Assembly: GCA_013397695.1 (NCBI GenBank) | Contig: VYZI01000484.1 | Span: forward strand, 270,020-334,019 | Length of the DNA stretch: 64,000 nt | Origin: Centropus unirufus | Lineage: Eukaryota > Chordata > Aves > Cuculiformes > Centropidae | Direction of reading: 5' to 3' | In this document: piece by piece, positions 52,672 through 64,000 of the stretch | Numbering within the stretch: the first letter of the stretch is position 1 | Layout of the letters: each line of letters starts with the position of its first letter | Program-made: the position numbers and the translations under genes | Notes under the pieces: model-generated | The model's database searches: none | Seen by the model: only the letters and a program-made list of their open reading frames with translations | What the model was told of the DNA's origin: nothing

Positions 52672-55324
52672 GTATGGGAAACCCATTTTCTTTGTATAGA
52701 ATTTAAAGAAATCTAAGTTTATCAAATATAATACCGTACTGTACTCCATTTAACCAGATATGTGTATTCTGATGTTTTATTTAAAAACTTCAGATTTTAA
52801 GTTTTGCTGCATAACATTTTGGTTACCACACAAAGTCCATCTTAAGATATAAATACACAATTGGTCATTACTGTTACATGTGTAATAATTAGTGGTAAAT
52901 AACCATTACGCTTTTTCACCTGCTTTCCTTAACTGTCTATGTTACATTTGCCTTAACATAGAACTACTGCTTGATTTTATTTCACTTGTCCTACCCAAGT
53001 AATAACAGATGCAAAGTGTAAAGCAATGAATATATTGTCATTTTGAACTGAATTCTGAATTACTTTTCCCAGGATTTTTGTTCACTGAAGCCAGGACTCT
53101 AGATCTAGACACTTTTTACTTTCTAGAAAAGGGAGAAGGAAAACTTTAGGTAACAGCGAAGTGTGATTTCTACCAGAGTTTTTTGGTTTTACTCCTCTTT
53201 TAAAAAAAAGTAAATTATTTTTAATGTATTTTTATTTATTGTATTTTTGGTTCAGAGGTGGCCGCAAGCCAGGATATACAGGCAGTAAAAGATAATAAAT
53301 CCCATCTTAAAGCTCTACCATGTATTATGTTAGTATCTGAAAGTTAAATATCTTGCAATCAGTGGAAACACAATATTCTTAAGCCTATTCTCAACAATAT
53401 TATTATCTTTGATGTACACACTGTAAAAGTGATTTCTTCTCAGAGCCATTAACACCCTTTTTTTTTAAGAGAAACTAGTTATATGTTATGTTCAGCTCTT
53501 TTACCTTAAGTAGGAAAAAAATAATGCAGAGGAAGTAACCTAGAGTATATCCAGCCTGTTGTAGATATGGCTGAATTTCTTCCTGACTTGCCGCCTATTT
53601 TTAAGAAATATATAATTATGTACTTACAAGCTTGATCACAGTGAATTCTATGTGTTACTTTCACTGAGTTTTAAATGTATGTCTATAGTAATAATTGTGG
53701 CAAATTCATGTTGGTTTGATATTACTTTTTCTCCTTTTTTTGAGACAATTGCGTGGTTCATACTGTGACAAAACATAAGTGTATTCACTGACTCAAGGAT
53801 ATAGCAGCAATAACATTTATTTTGAAGTAATTTCTGCAGGAATAACTGCCATTAGGAAGGGGCTCTTGTACCTTTTTAAGTAAGTTAAATAGCAAGGCTT
53901 TCAGGCATGCACTTAATCTCTTTCTGATACACAGTGTCATTTATTCTTTTGGATCAATTTTTCTCCCTAAACCTACCTGCTAGTGAAGCTTCTCAAATGC
54001 TGAAACACATTTGATTGGAAATCCATTTTCCAGTTTGTTGTCTGATTAAAATCCTTTTTTTTTTTTTTAAAAAAGCAGATGCTTATATAGAAAAGCAAAT
54101 GCCTTCAGGTTAATATTACATGGTACAAAGTAATAGTAACAAATGTTGCTCGTCAAAACAAGATTGGAATCTTCTGGGTGATGTACAGTCCATACCAAAG
54201 GCAAGAATTGACTTCTCTGCAGTGTTGGATCTTGCACACAGTAAAATGGGAAAATGAGAAAGTCATTGTCTAAAACTGTAAATTGCAATAATCAAAACAT
54301 TGTCTGCTATGGTGTTCATTTGCCTGCATGAATAAACCAAAAAGGTTCAAATAAGGTTACATTTTAAGTTACTGTGTATCGTGTATGCCACTGTTGGTTG
54401 TATGTGCAGCCCCTGCCCCAGAGCAGAGTAGATGTTCCCTGCTATCACCAGATTTTGTACTAATCTATTTGTGAAATTGAATAGAGCAAAGATTCTGCAA
54501 ATACAGATTGATATTTCATAGTGCTATTAAGTTGTTCATTCAGAGAGGACACCAGAGGTCTGCCATGTATGCTTGGGGAATTTTGTATATTAGGTATATT
54601 AACTCTGAATTATATGGTATTGCAGAGGAAACGGAATTGTTGACTTTTGCATATGTCATATCTAGACATAATGAGAACGAATGGTTTTGGCTTGCTACTT
54701 ATTTACCAGCTACCAGTTAGGATATACCTCTTCAATCTATAGATTCTAAACTCAAACATTCCTTAGAGTGAAAGGGGAGGAAGAAGGGGGGACATTTTAC
54801 CACTCACACCAATTTTACCATTCACTTTCAGTAACAAACTATTAGGCAAATGAAAGGACAGAACTTAAAATATTTAGATATTATTGTGAAGCAAAATTAT
54901 TTGTAAAGCCTATTTAATATATGTTACAAAGTAAAAAATAGTGGCTGGACAAAATGTCTCTGTAGATACAGTATTATGAAATTAAGCCATATAGAATTTT
55001 TACAATCTATTTTCATGTAACTACAAATGTACCTCTACCTGTGAAAGTCATTTTTTTTCACATTTGTAATGGAGCATTTCCTCAATATGGCAAGAGTAAG
55101 GCAAAATCCTGCACCTCCATTCTGTTAACTTGACTTATTACTGAATTAATTATTATTTTACCTTTTTAGGTTTTTTATTTTGTTTTGTCCCTATAAGACA
55201 GTGAGCTTTACCTCTCCTGCCCTTGCCCCCCTGTCATGGACAGGTATTTACCAAACTTAAGTTTATCATCAATTTAGAATTCACTAAAGTAAGATTGAAA
55301 AAATCCTGTTAACAGTTAATTATC

Positions 55325-55372
55325 ACAGAATCACAGAATTACTAGGTTAGAAAAGACCTCTGAGATATCAAT
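55325..55372 (-). mobile_element. CR1 LINE 3' tail
   Basis: ATCACAGAATCACAGAATTA followed by AGAAAAGACCTCTGAGAT is an antisense CR1 3' terminus. It is separated by about 190 bp of AT-rich DNA from the longer CR1 body at 55560-56395 in the same orientation. It may be the tail of that same element or a separate insertion. Confidence 0.8.
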
Positions 55373-55559
55373 TAATTAACTGATTGTTATCAATTGATTA
55401 ACAAAGTAATTACAATATTTAACATACATGTTATAGTCAATCAACTGAGATCCAGAAATTATAAGCCTCACTTATATTTACTACATGGTGTACTAAGTAT
55501 GTATACAAGCACGAAGATATAGAGAAATATGTGTACACAAACATATTTCAATATTTAAG

Positions 55560-56395
55560 CATGAGAGATGTATGGGTCATGACATTGACTAGCCTGAAAA
55601 TTTCCCTCTTGGGACTGATGAGAATACTCACGTGCAATGAAGCACCTCACCTTCCCGTCTTTTAAATACGTCCAGGGATTCCACCACCACCCTGGGCAGC
55701 CCCTTCCAGTGCCTGATGACCCTTTTGGTGAAAATTTTTTCCTAATGTCCAACCTGAACCTCTCCTGGCACAGCTTGAGGCTATTCCCCCTTGTCCTTTC
55801 ACCTATCACTTGGGAAAAGAGACCAGCACCCACCTCTCCACAACCTCCTTTCAGGCAGATGTAGGCAGTGATGAGGTCTCCCCTCAGTCTCCTCTTCTCC
55901 AGGCTGAACAGCCCCAGCTCCTTCAGCCGCTTCCTTGTGAGACTTGTTCTCCAGCGCCTTCACCAGCTTTGTCGCCCTTCTCTGCACTCCAACACCTCAA
56001 CATCCTTCTTGTAGTGAGGAGCCCAGAAATGAACACAGTAGGTGTGGACTCACCAGTGCTGTGTAAAGGGACAGAATCACCTCCTTGGACCTGCTAGCCA
56101 CGCTGTTTCTGATACAAGCCAAGATACCATTGGCCTTCTTGGCTACCTGGGCACACTGCTGGCTCATGCTCATGTTCAGTCAGCTGTCAACCAACACCCC
56201 CAGGTCTTTCTCCTCTACACAGCTTTCCAGCCACTCATCCCCAAGCCTATAGTGCTGCACAGGGTTGTTGGGCCCCAAGTGCAGGAACCAGCATTTGACT
56301 TTGTTAAACCTCATCCCACTGGTCTCAACCCTATGTCCAGCTTGTTCAGGTCCCTTTGAAGAGCCTCCCTACCCTCAAGTTAGCAATGAGGTTAC
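55560..56395 (-). mobile_element. CR1 LINE, C-terminal ORF2 region (about 840 bp)
   Basis: Read on the minus strand this is the last third of CR1 ORF2. It contains the stretches for DLGVL-like and QQCAQVAKKAN-like residues and the ...LFSLEKRRLRGDL... block, with QRRATKLVKALENK as a clear motif. The frame is broken by several stops and shifts, so it is dead. It is GC-rich compared with the flanks and explains the many open frames on both strands here. The 5' end, near 56395, is truncated. Confidence 0.9.
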
Positions 56396-57480
56396 ACACT
56401 ACACCTGAAAAGCATCCCAACTCAGGGGAAGATTACTGGTCTCACCCTGTTTCCGTCTATCCTTCCATCCTTTCCATCCAAAGGGTCTTCTGATCAATTG
56501 CATACTTATTGGGTTTTTATACAATTTATTTTTGTCAGATATTTGAATATTAATTTTTATATTTTAATATTCAGTTTGGCAGCACTTCTGGTGATTTCCA
56601 GCTATGTGTTGTCTACCAAGTTAGACCATCTCACTTGGGCCATGATCCAAGTTATCGGGTGTCTGGGGGGGGCATAATCAATGGTCAGCCTTTCTCTCAG
56701 GTGATGTCAGAGCCTCCTCCCTGGCACACAGGACCCCCAAAACGCTGGAGGAGTGGCCAAGTGCTCTGGATTGCTGCATTGTAACAATGGGTGTTCTTTC
56801 CCCAGTGTGCTAGTGGCTAAACAGTTAGTTGAGATTGTTGTTTATCAGTCCACTTCTTCTTTTCAAATTATTGAAGTTGCAGGGAGGCTGAGTGGCTGCC
56901 TTGGTGTCCTGGATGACTGCCTGATGAAAATTCTTCCTATGAAATCTGTGTTCACTGGATCAGATAGTAGTCCAGGGATGGGAGAGAAAGGTTGTTTCCA
57001 AGTGTGTCAAAAAGGTTGTGCTAAGCAGCACAAACTGATCCATGGGGCTAGTGGGGAGGGAAGGAATCCCACCACCACACCCTCCAGTACTATGCCTGCA
57101 CCATTTTGTTCAGTGAGTAGGAGGGAGAAAGTGAATTTCCTTGCTGATCTATCTCTGCATTCTTTTCTGGCTGATTACAGTGACCTTAAATATTCCTTAT
57201 ATGGGGTAACCACTGAGTAATTACAGGTTGTTGAAAGTCATCTCACATAATTTTATACTCTTTCTTTTCTATGCTCTACCCAATTCTATCTGCCTGATTC
57301 CTGGTACTTGTGACTGGCAATCACTGTGGCTGTCTTCATGAAATATCCACTTGGGCCATTTGTTCATTTGCTTCCGCATAGGCTGATGTATAGACATCAA
57401 CCTATCTGGCCTGAGTCTCCAAGCGGAAGTGCTTCGGTTGCTTTTCCAAGCACAGACAATTAGGAAAGTGTATCAGTGTC
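56396..57480 (+). other. GC-richer intronic block of unknown origin
   Basis: This block, next to the CR1 5' end, is less AT-rich than the surrounding intron. It contains a 155-codon open frame (56753-57220, plus) that begins at GTG, not ATG. The translation is Ser/Gly-rich with no domain I know and no recognisable splice sites at its edges. It may be part of an unrecognised repeat or LTR. Confidence 0.4.
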
Positions 57481-60400
57481 TGATTTCTGCTACACTTCTG
57501 GTAATAACCTGGATTTTTCCCGTAGAAACAATAAATCAATAAATAGGTCTTCCTGTCTTCTGCTCTGTTCACTTTATGAGTAACAGATTATATTTGGGAC
57601 TGATCTGTGTTTTCTACTATCTTGTAGATAGTAGAAAAAACAAAGACAAAGAGGAGCCCTAGTTACTAGCTATGGCTTTCAAAACCTATCTACCATGATA
57701 CATTTAAATAAAAAATTGGAAATATTGTAAATGCGAGGGTTGTTTTTTTTTTAACCTTTAGACTTTATGGTATCCCACCCATTTCTCATGGTGCTGGTAA
57801 TAGAGGCAACTTTATTTTTCTTTATAAGAGACAATTCTAATTCTGAAATCCAAAACAAGACTATCTTATCTGGGTGTGTTTAAAATCTAAGTAAATTAAA
57901 AACCTAACCTTGCTCCTTAGCCATTTACTGTTGCTTAGGTATTTGCACTTAGATTTTTTTTCGTTAAACTTTTTATGTCTTCCTAAATATGTGTATCATT
58001 TAAGAGGAATGCTAGTTTGAGAAGGATCTGGTGGATTGAATTCTTTCTGCTGTGGTTAATTAGTGGAACAAATCTCGTGTTTGATTTACAGTCCATAGAA
58101 GTTATGCTTCTATGTGTTTCTGAGGCTGCCTGGTTAGCTTAAAATGATTCCTGGAATAAATGATTGTAACACTTCGTCATTATCTTTCTGCATGTTAATG
58201 GTGATTCAAGAGCTCCTTAGAGAAGGATGCTCTCTCAACACTAAGATTTGAAATTCTCTGATGGGAACTTTGGGCCTGTTCTTCTATACAGAGAAACTCG
58301 TGCTTGGAGCAAATCACCTGATTTTTGTTTTGACTCAATTGCTTCTTAAGAGCCCAGAGCAGGTGTTAGTACACTTTTTATTTGCAAGTGTCTGAAGCAT
58401 CCATCTAGTGAGGTGTTTGTTTCAGAATATTCAGTGTGGTATTATTCATCGGTGTCATTTTGCATATGAAAAACAGCAGAGAAAGGAAAGAAGGAAACAA
58501 TTGATTTTACTGCATATCTAAGTACTTTCTATACTGATTTCTCATGTCAGGTTGGGCTCCTCTCCGTAAGATACAAATGAAAAGTGAAAGGCACCAACAT
58601 GTCAAAGGAATGCCCACTAAAATTTTAGATGAAAAATATATTGTTGTGAATGTATTGATTATAATTTGAGCTTCTCAATTTGTGATTTTGAAATATATTT
58701 CACAAACTGAGTATCACTTTATGTAAAATATAATATTATTAGTTTTTGAAATTATAGATTTCTATTTATTCTCTTTCATTAAAACTGAATGATCAGTCAA
58801 AACAGTGGTTTTAATATTCACCAATTTTTGATTCTCTTTCATTACAAGATGAATGTATGAAGAGTCCTGTATCACAGTTTGGGTGATTTGCACAACTTGA
58901 AGCAGAAGCAAGTATTACACACTATGTTATTTTTTTAATGGGTAAATATACCACCATGTCTTAGGTGGTGATACCAACAGATACCATAATATCTTCCGTC
59001 TCAGTTTGTCTAAGAAAAATTGATGGGTTTTATGGTGGAAAAAAACATAAAGAAACTTAAATGTTCCTTTTAAAAAGAAAGTTCATGGACTTTAATAGGC
59101 TGAAAGAGGGTTGCGGTATCTCCAAGATACCTGTTCCATGACTGAATCCTAATGAACAACCATGTAACCCCTTACCTTTTGGCACAGGGAACTTCACTGC
59201 TACAAGTTGATCCACATGTGTTGTTCTTATTGTTCTTTGGCAATTTCTTACTTATCATGAATTGCACTCTTCCAGATTGCTGGGATTTTTTTCAAGGAAT
59301 CATGTAGCTCCATCCTTTCCAACTGTAGCTTCTAGGTACTGTAATGTGCAATTGAGAGAAAAATTAGAGCTTTCAAAAAAGAAAATAGTCCAAAAAAAAC
59401 CCCAAGTCTTTGCTCTTGTAAAGTGTAAAATGTCATCCTTCAAAAGTGCTGTTAAAATAAATATCGTGTATATAAAACCAGCATTAAAATATGAGTGCAA
59501 ATGTTATGTTAGTCATCTAAATTATTCCTCTTGCTCATAAACAGAATCATTAATGTCAAAGGTGAAGACTAAGTTAGCACTTAACTCTCATTATCGTTCT
59601 GTTACTGTAGAAAACAACAGCACACAGTAAACAAGTTAGAGAAGAGTATTTTGTTCATAAAAACTAAAGCAGAGAAAGGCCAAAAACTAGAACGAGATAC
59701 AATGGCATAATAACTATTGCTGCACTGTTTAAATATATGTAAAATAGCTGGAAGTTTCTTGCATGTCATAAAAATATGTTTCCTGTTTTTCATAATGATG
59801 CACCGTCTTTTGGTTTAGTTTTTTCAGTATTCTGCCTATTGCTCTCTTGTTCTGGTGCATTTAGCTTTCTCTTTTCTTTAGGGCTGGAATAAATAGATAT
59901 CAAACCAGTTTTAGAACTAAAATACCACAAAATATAGTAATGACGACTATGAGTGTTTTGTCTTTCACCTTCACCGCAGTCTAAATTTGCATTTAGGTCC
60001 TTCCAGACAGTTGAAAGCTGCTGGTTTTAGGGCTCTCTGCACCTAGTGTACAAAGACCAACACATCCTTTGTTGCAATTACCTATTTTTTTTAGGAACTA
60101 CCTAACATTTTCATTAACAGAGTGATAATGCCTAGTAAGATCAAGCCTTGAAAAGATTCATGAATCAAAAATATTGTATTTGTGCAGTACAAAGACTTTT
60201 ACGAACTATAATCCATTCAATAATTCAAAGCTTAGCTATCAGTGTTTCTATGTCTATAAAGAGTGGATTGTTTAGGAGAAATTCTGCCTTTAAAATAAAG
60301 ATTAGCATAGATCAGTAAGACGGGAGAAAAGACATTAAAAAGCTTACTGAATCCACAAGTCAATGTTGTAATTGCTTTTGTAGATTTCATTTTGAAAATA

Positions 60401-63400
60401 GAAGTATAGATTTGCCACTTGCAATTTTGATTTTACTTTGATGGAAAGTAAGCCTGCTTTATTGATTTGGATTTTAATCCATTTTGTATCAGGATCATAC
60501 TGACTTTCAAATGTACTGAATAGTATTGTTCAGCAGAATTGTAAGGATAAATTCTCCCTTTCCATCTGTGTTATGTTCCCCTTTATTGGTTGCCTTCAGA
60601 GGCAGGTGCAAGGAGGAGAAGGAGGACTGGAGAGAAAGAAAAAGGTTGAGGAAGAAATGTGCAAGGAATAATTTAGAAAAATTCTGTGAAAGAAAATGTA
60701 GCAGAAATTGAGTTACCAATTAATTTAATGGTTGATGTAAAGCCATCATCAGACAATAATTAGTTTGAGATCTGAGCACAAAGCAAGTTCATCATAAGGG
60801 ACTAAAAAAGGGTAAAAATACCAAATCCAAGAATCACTCCCTCTCTCAAATTCGTGTGCATAAATTTCAGTTGCCATGAAGACACCCTTCGTAAGATACA
60901 GCTGGCGTGGGTCATTTCCACCATGTTTTTGATCTTTTTAGACCTGAGAAATTATCCAAATAAAAGTTTATAAAGACAGGTGTTTTCCATAAACAAAATG
61001 AGTTGTTTACAAGGCAGTGTTGTCAGCTAACAGCTTTCGGTAATGCTTCTGGCCTTCTTTGTTCAGAGCAGAGGCTTCAGAGGCTTCCTTAGCCTTTTGG
61101 GGGATATATGCAAGGCCACTCACTAGCAGCTGTCTGTTAAATAATTTTTTTTTTTGTTATTTTAAAGCTTAACTCCATTCAAATATGAATGCTTTGCACT
61201 TGAGGAACAAGCTTTTACTCTAATTTTGTTTGGCCTTTCTTCTTTAGAAGAGCACAACTTTTTTCATATTCTTGGGCTAGTTTCGACATAGAGTGTTAAG
61301 CAATACAATGTCAATGAGGACTCATGTTTTTTGTTATTATCTGGAAAATGCAGTTCTTTAACAATAAAGTAAAGGCAGTCTTGGTTCGAAATTCTTATTG
61401 TTTTAGTCAGTTAAACTTCATTCTGTCCCTCATTTCTGTCTTTGCTGCAGTCTTTTAACATGGACATGTGTGTGATAATGAAGTCCTAGTGTTTCAGATA
61501 AATGATCATCATCTAGCTTGTCCTGAAAATTCTGTATTTACTAGTATTCTGCTTGAAAATTATACTACCAAGTCCTGTTGAACATATGAAAAATAATTAT
61601 GCATGAGTGCCCTGTCATGTCTTTTAATTGAATTGCATACTCTTGATGAGAAAGTTCATCTAAACTGGCCAAGACAGCAGAAGGTGGTAACCAGGGAATC
61701 TCTCTATAAGGACATTTTTTAAATGCTCAACTTAATCAACTGGAGTTGACATTATCCCCCAAACATATTCTTTTTGTCGATGGTGTAGAGAAATGAGCTG
61801 CCTTGCTTATAAATGAATTGTTGGACAATTTTATGTTAAATTCCCACATCTAATTATGCTGCTGATATAATTTGCTATGATAAAATTAGTGAAGTGCTTG
61901 TTGAGTTTTCCTATTCCCATGAGCTGTACAATATATGTGCTGAAAGTAGACGTTCATTTAAGGAATACTATTTTAAAAAATAATGCATTATTCTGCCTGC
62001 CAATTGGTGTTGGAATCCACAGTATCAATATGATCCCTGTATTCAATACATACAGTATCTGAAAATATTCAGTGTGCTAGATAGCAGTATAGCAAAGAAA
62101 TAGCAATTATAGCAGTAACATCTGTATGCTTGAGACTTTCCAACATCTGTTGAATATAAAATCCCATAAAAGCTGGACTGCTATGAGCTGAATATAATCA
62201 GATGGACATATGTTGGTTTTGCAGTTATGCCTTTAAAATAAACTTGATGCGATTTAAATAATTTCATATTTTGTTGTTGAAACCAGCAGTAAAGATAATT
62301 AAAAATAGAAGAAAGCTTGTATTATGAGCAGGGATGATGAACTTGTTCAATGCTGTATTGTGTGGCAGCAGAGTATTGCAGAAACTCCAAGGCAGCAGTG
62401 ACTGAATGAATGTGGAACTTGTGCGGGGCAGTACTTGGTTGGGTACATCAGCCTGCTCTACCACTCACAGGAAGTGAAACACTGTACTGACACAACTATA
62501 TCCCTCCTAGGATCTGACCTGGACCTTCTGTATAGCTGTATGCTGGGCTCTGTAAATACCTAAAGTAGCATTTAGTCAGTTTTTGTATCTTCAACTTGAG
62601 GCTGGATTTAAGAGAATATATATTAAAAAAAAAGTTTTGGATGTATAGTTTGTAGAGGACATAGCTAGGAGGGAATATTACCAAAATAAATGCAGTTCAG
62701 GCTGTTAGAACTTGGGTAAGGTGAAGAAGCAAAAGGGTAAAGGTCTGGAAAATGCTTCCAGCTGAGCTGGAATTTACAAGTTTTTAAGAACAGTTTGACT
62801 AGCTGTGAATGATTATATTCATATGACATGTGGGACAGACCTGACATTAATTGGTCCTTCCACTCCTCTTTAATTTAGAGATAAGACTGGAATAGTTAAC
62901 AATGATAAGGCCCTCTAGTACCTCTGAGGACTCAAAGTAAATATCAGATAATGAATATCAGAAACACTAACTATCTTGGTTTTAGAAATCATTCAATCAG
63001 TTCACTTTACCACTAAATGCTGTTTTGAAGTAGATAAAAATCAAAATTTGTATTTAAAAGTCGTGGAAACCTATTGAATAAAACTTGATCATAGATAAGA
63101 GTCAGAATTAGATTGTGTATAACTTGGCATGCTGGAGTTTTCTTGCTTTGTTTTTGAAGGCTTTAGTGGTACATAGACTTCCTGCCTGCCTAGGTGTCAG
63201 ATATGCTCCAATAGGGATTAGAAAAACAAGCAAAAAAATTTTTTTAAAAAGAATTTGATGTAAACTATTTTAGAAGGAAATAAACCTTCCTTTGACTTAT
63301 GTGCAACTAAACATAACATCATAATGCCGGTGCAGGGGAACCAGAAAGTAAATTTGACTGAGTAGGTCTGAAACCATCCAGATCTTTGTTCAGCTGAGAG

Positions 63401-64000
63401 TGAAATGTAAAATTTAATCAATCAACCTAGTAATGCAATTTTTGTCATAAAATAATTAGATTCTGCCTGTTGCCAGTCCCAGATAATAAGTGCAAAAGAT
63501 TTTAAATGAATTTGTTTTAAGTCTTGGCTTGATTCCAGGCCTCAGAAGAAGTGTCTATCTGACTTCCTGTTTTAATACCTGCTGAAAGTGTCTTGAACTC
63601 TCGCAAACCTCTGTATGGTTACTGAGCCAACTTAGCTATTCCCCTTATCCCTTCAATTTGTATTGCTTCTGACAAGGTGACATAAATCTTGCCTTTATGG
63701 CATGGAGATGACCTGACCACTGCTTATGATCAAGACAACCCTCTATACCTCGCAGATGCTGAAAGAAGCAATGGGACAGTCTCCTGCAGCTCTCAGGGGG
63801 AACAAGAAATGGGAGCTGGTCACAGTGGATGAATTCAGGAGTCCACATGACTCTAGGGCTGGATTTCTTCAGCAGTTCTCCATCAGGAGTTTAGTCTGGA
63901 GGGATATTTTTTTTCACATACTAACAGTATGTAACCCAACAGTGTGACTCTAGTGCAACTGTCTGCATATTTCTTCAGTAAGTAGCTGTGCTAATGGCTT

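Larger units (their letters stand above)
52672..64000 (+). other. MARCHF1: Start of the next MARCHF1 intron
   Basis: The intron opens with GTATGG at 52672 and runs off the window. It contains CR1 sequence on the minus strand (55325-56395) and a less AT-rich block of unknown origin (56396-57480). From 57480 to 64000 I see only AT-rich sequence with short homopolymers and one small hairpin (57610-57638). No cysteine-rich RING-CH coding segment was found. Confidence 0.8.

Noticed and set aside
55555..56359. Several open frames on both strands, 60-105 codons
   Set aside because: They are pieces of, or shadows of, the CR1 ORF2 remnant on the minus strand.
1..64000. Search for CRISPR arrays, tRNA, rRNA and bacterial-type operons
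   Set aside because: None seen; the DNA is animal intronic sequence.

Overview
The window reads as bird nuclear DNA from the MARCHF1 (membrane-associated RING-CH E3 ubiquitin ligase 1) locus. Three things support this: CR1 LINE fragments ending in the ATTCTATGA-type 3' repeat, an alpharetrovirus-like endogenous retrovirus, and two plus-strand exons whose joined translation matches the N terminus of MARCHF1. By eye the DNA is AT-rich, gene-poor and almost entirely intronic. It is not bacterial; there are no operons, ribosome binding sites, CRISPR arrays, tRNAs or rRNAs.

Gene layout. Positions 1-14778 lie upstream of the first recognised coding exon and are probably 5' intron. Exon A (14779-14918) holds the start codon at 14817 and codes for 34 residues beginning MLGWCQAIARNPHR. 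After an intron of about 37.7 kb, exon B (52621-52671) codes for 17 residues in the same phase (NDKSPGHSTSRSSNISK). The remaining 11.3 kb is the start of the next intron. The exons for the RING-CH zinc domain and the two membrane segments are not seen here and should lie to the right.

Mobile elements. The best-defined one is a 3.27 kb minus-strand endogenous retrovirus at 40873-44144. It has two LTRs, a 6-bp target duplication (CATTGT), a tRNA-Trp-type primer binding site, a leader splice donor, a gag remnant with one in-frame stop, a decayed env remnant and a polypurine tract; pol was not recognised. A probable solo LTR with 5-bp target duplications lies at 18898-19484. CR1 fragments of different ages lie at about 13752, 19893, 23541, 48092, 50916 and 55325-56395, with two more degenerate candidates near 28300 and 35041.

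Other points. Two runs of N mark assembly gaps (9838-9897 and 28476-28540). A few open frames or exon-like segments (8544-8822 minus, 12157-12258 minus, 28914-29266 plus, 49126-49183 plus, 56753-57220 plus) cannot be assigned and are given as low-confidence observations. I found no convincing novel biological system. The most informative items are the MARCHF1 exon structure, the pol-less provirus lying antisense in its intron, and the unequal CpG loss between that provirus's two LTRs.
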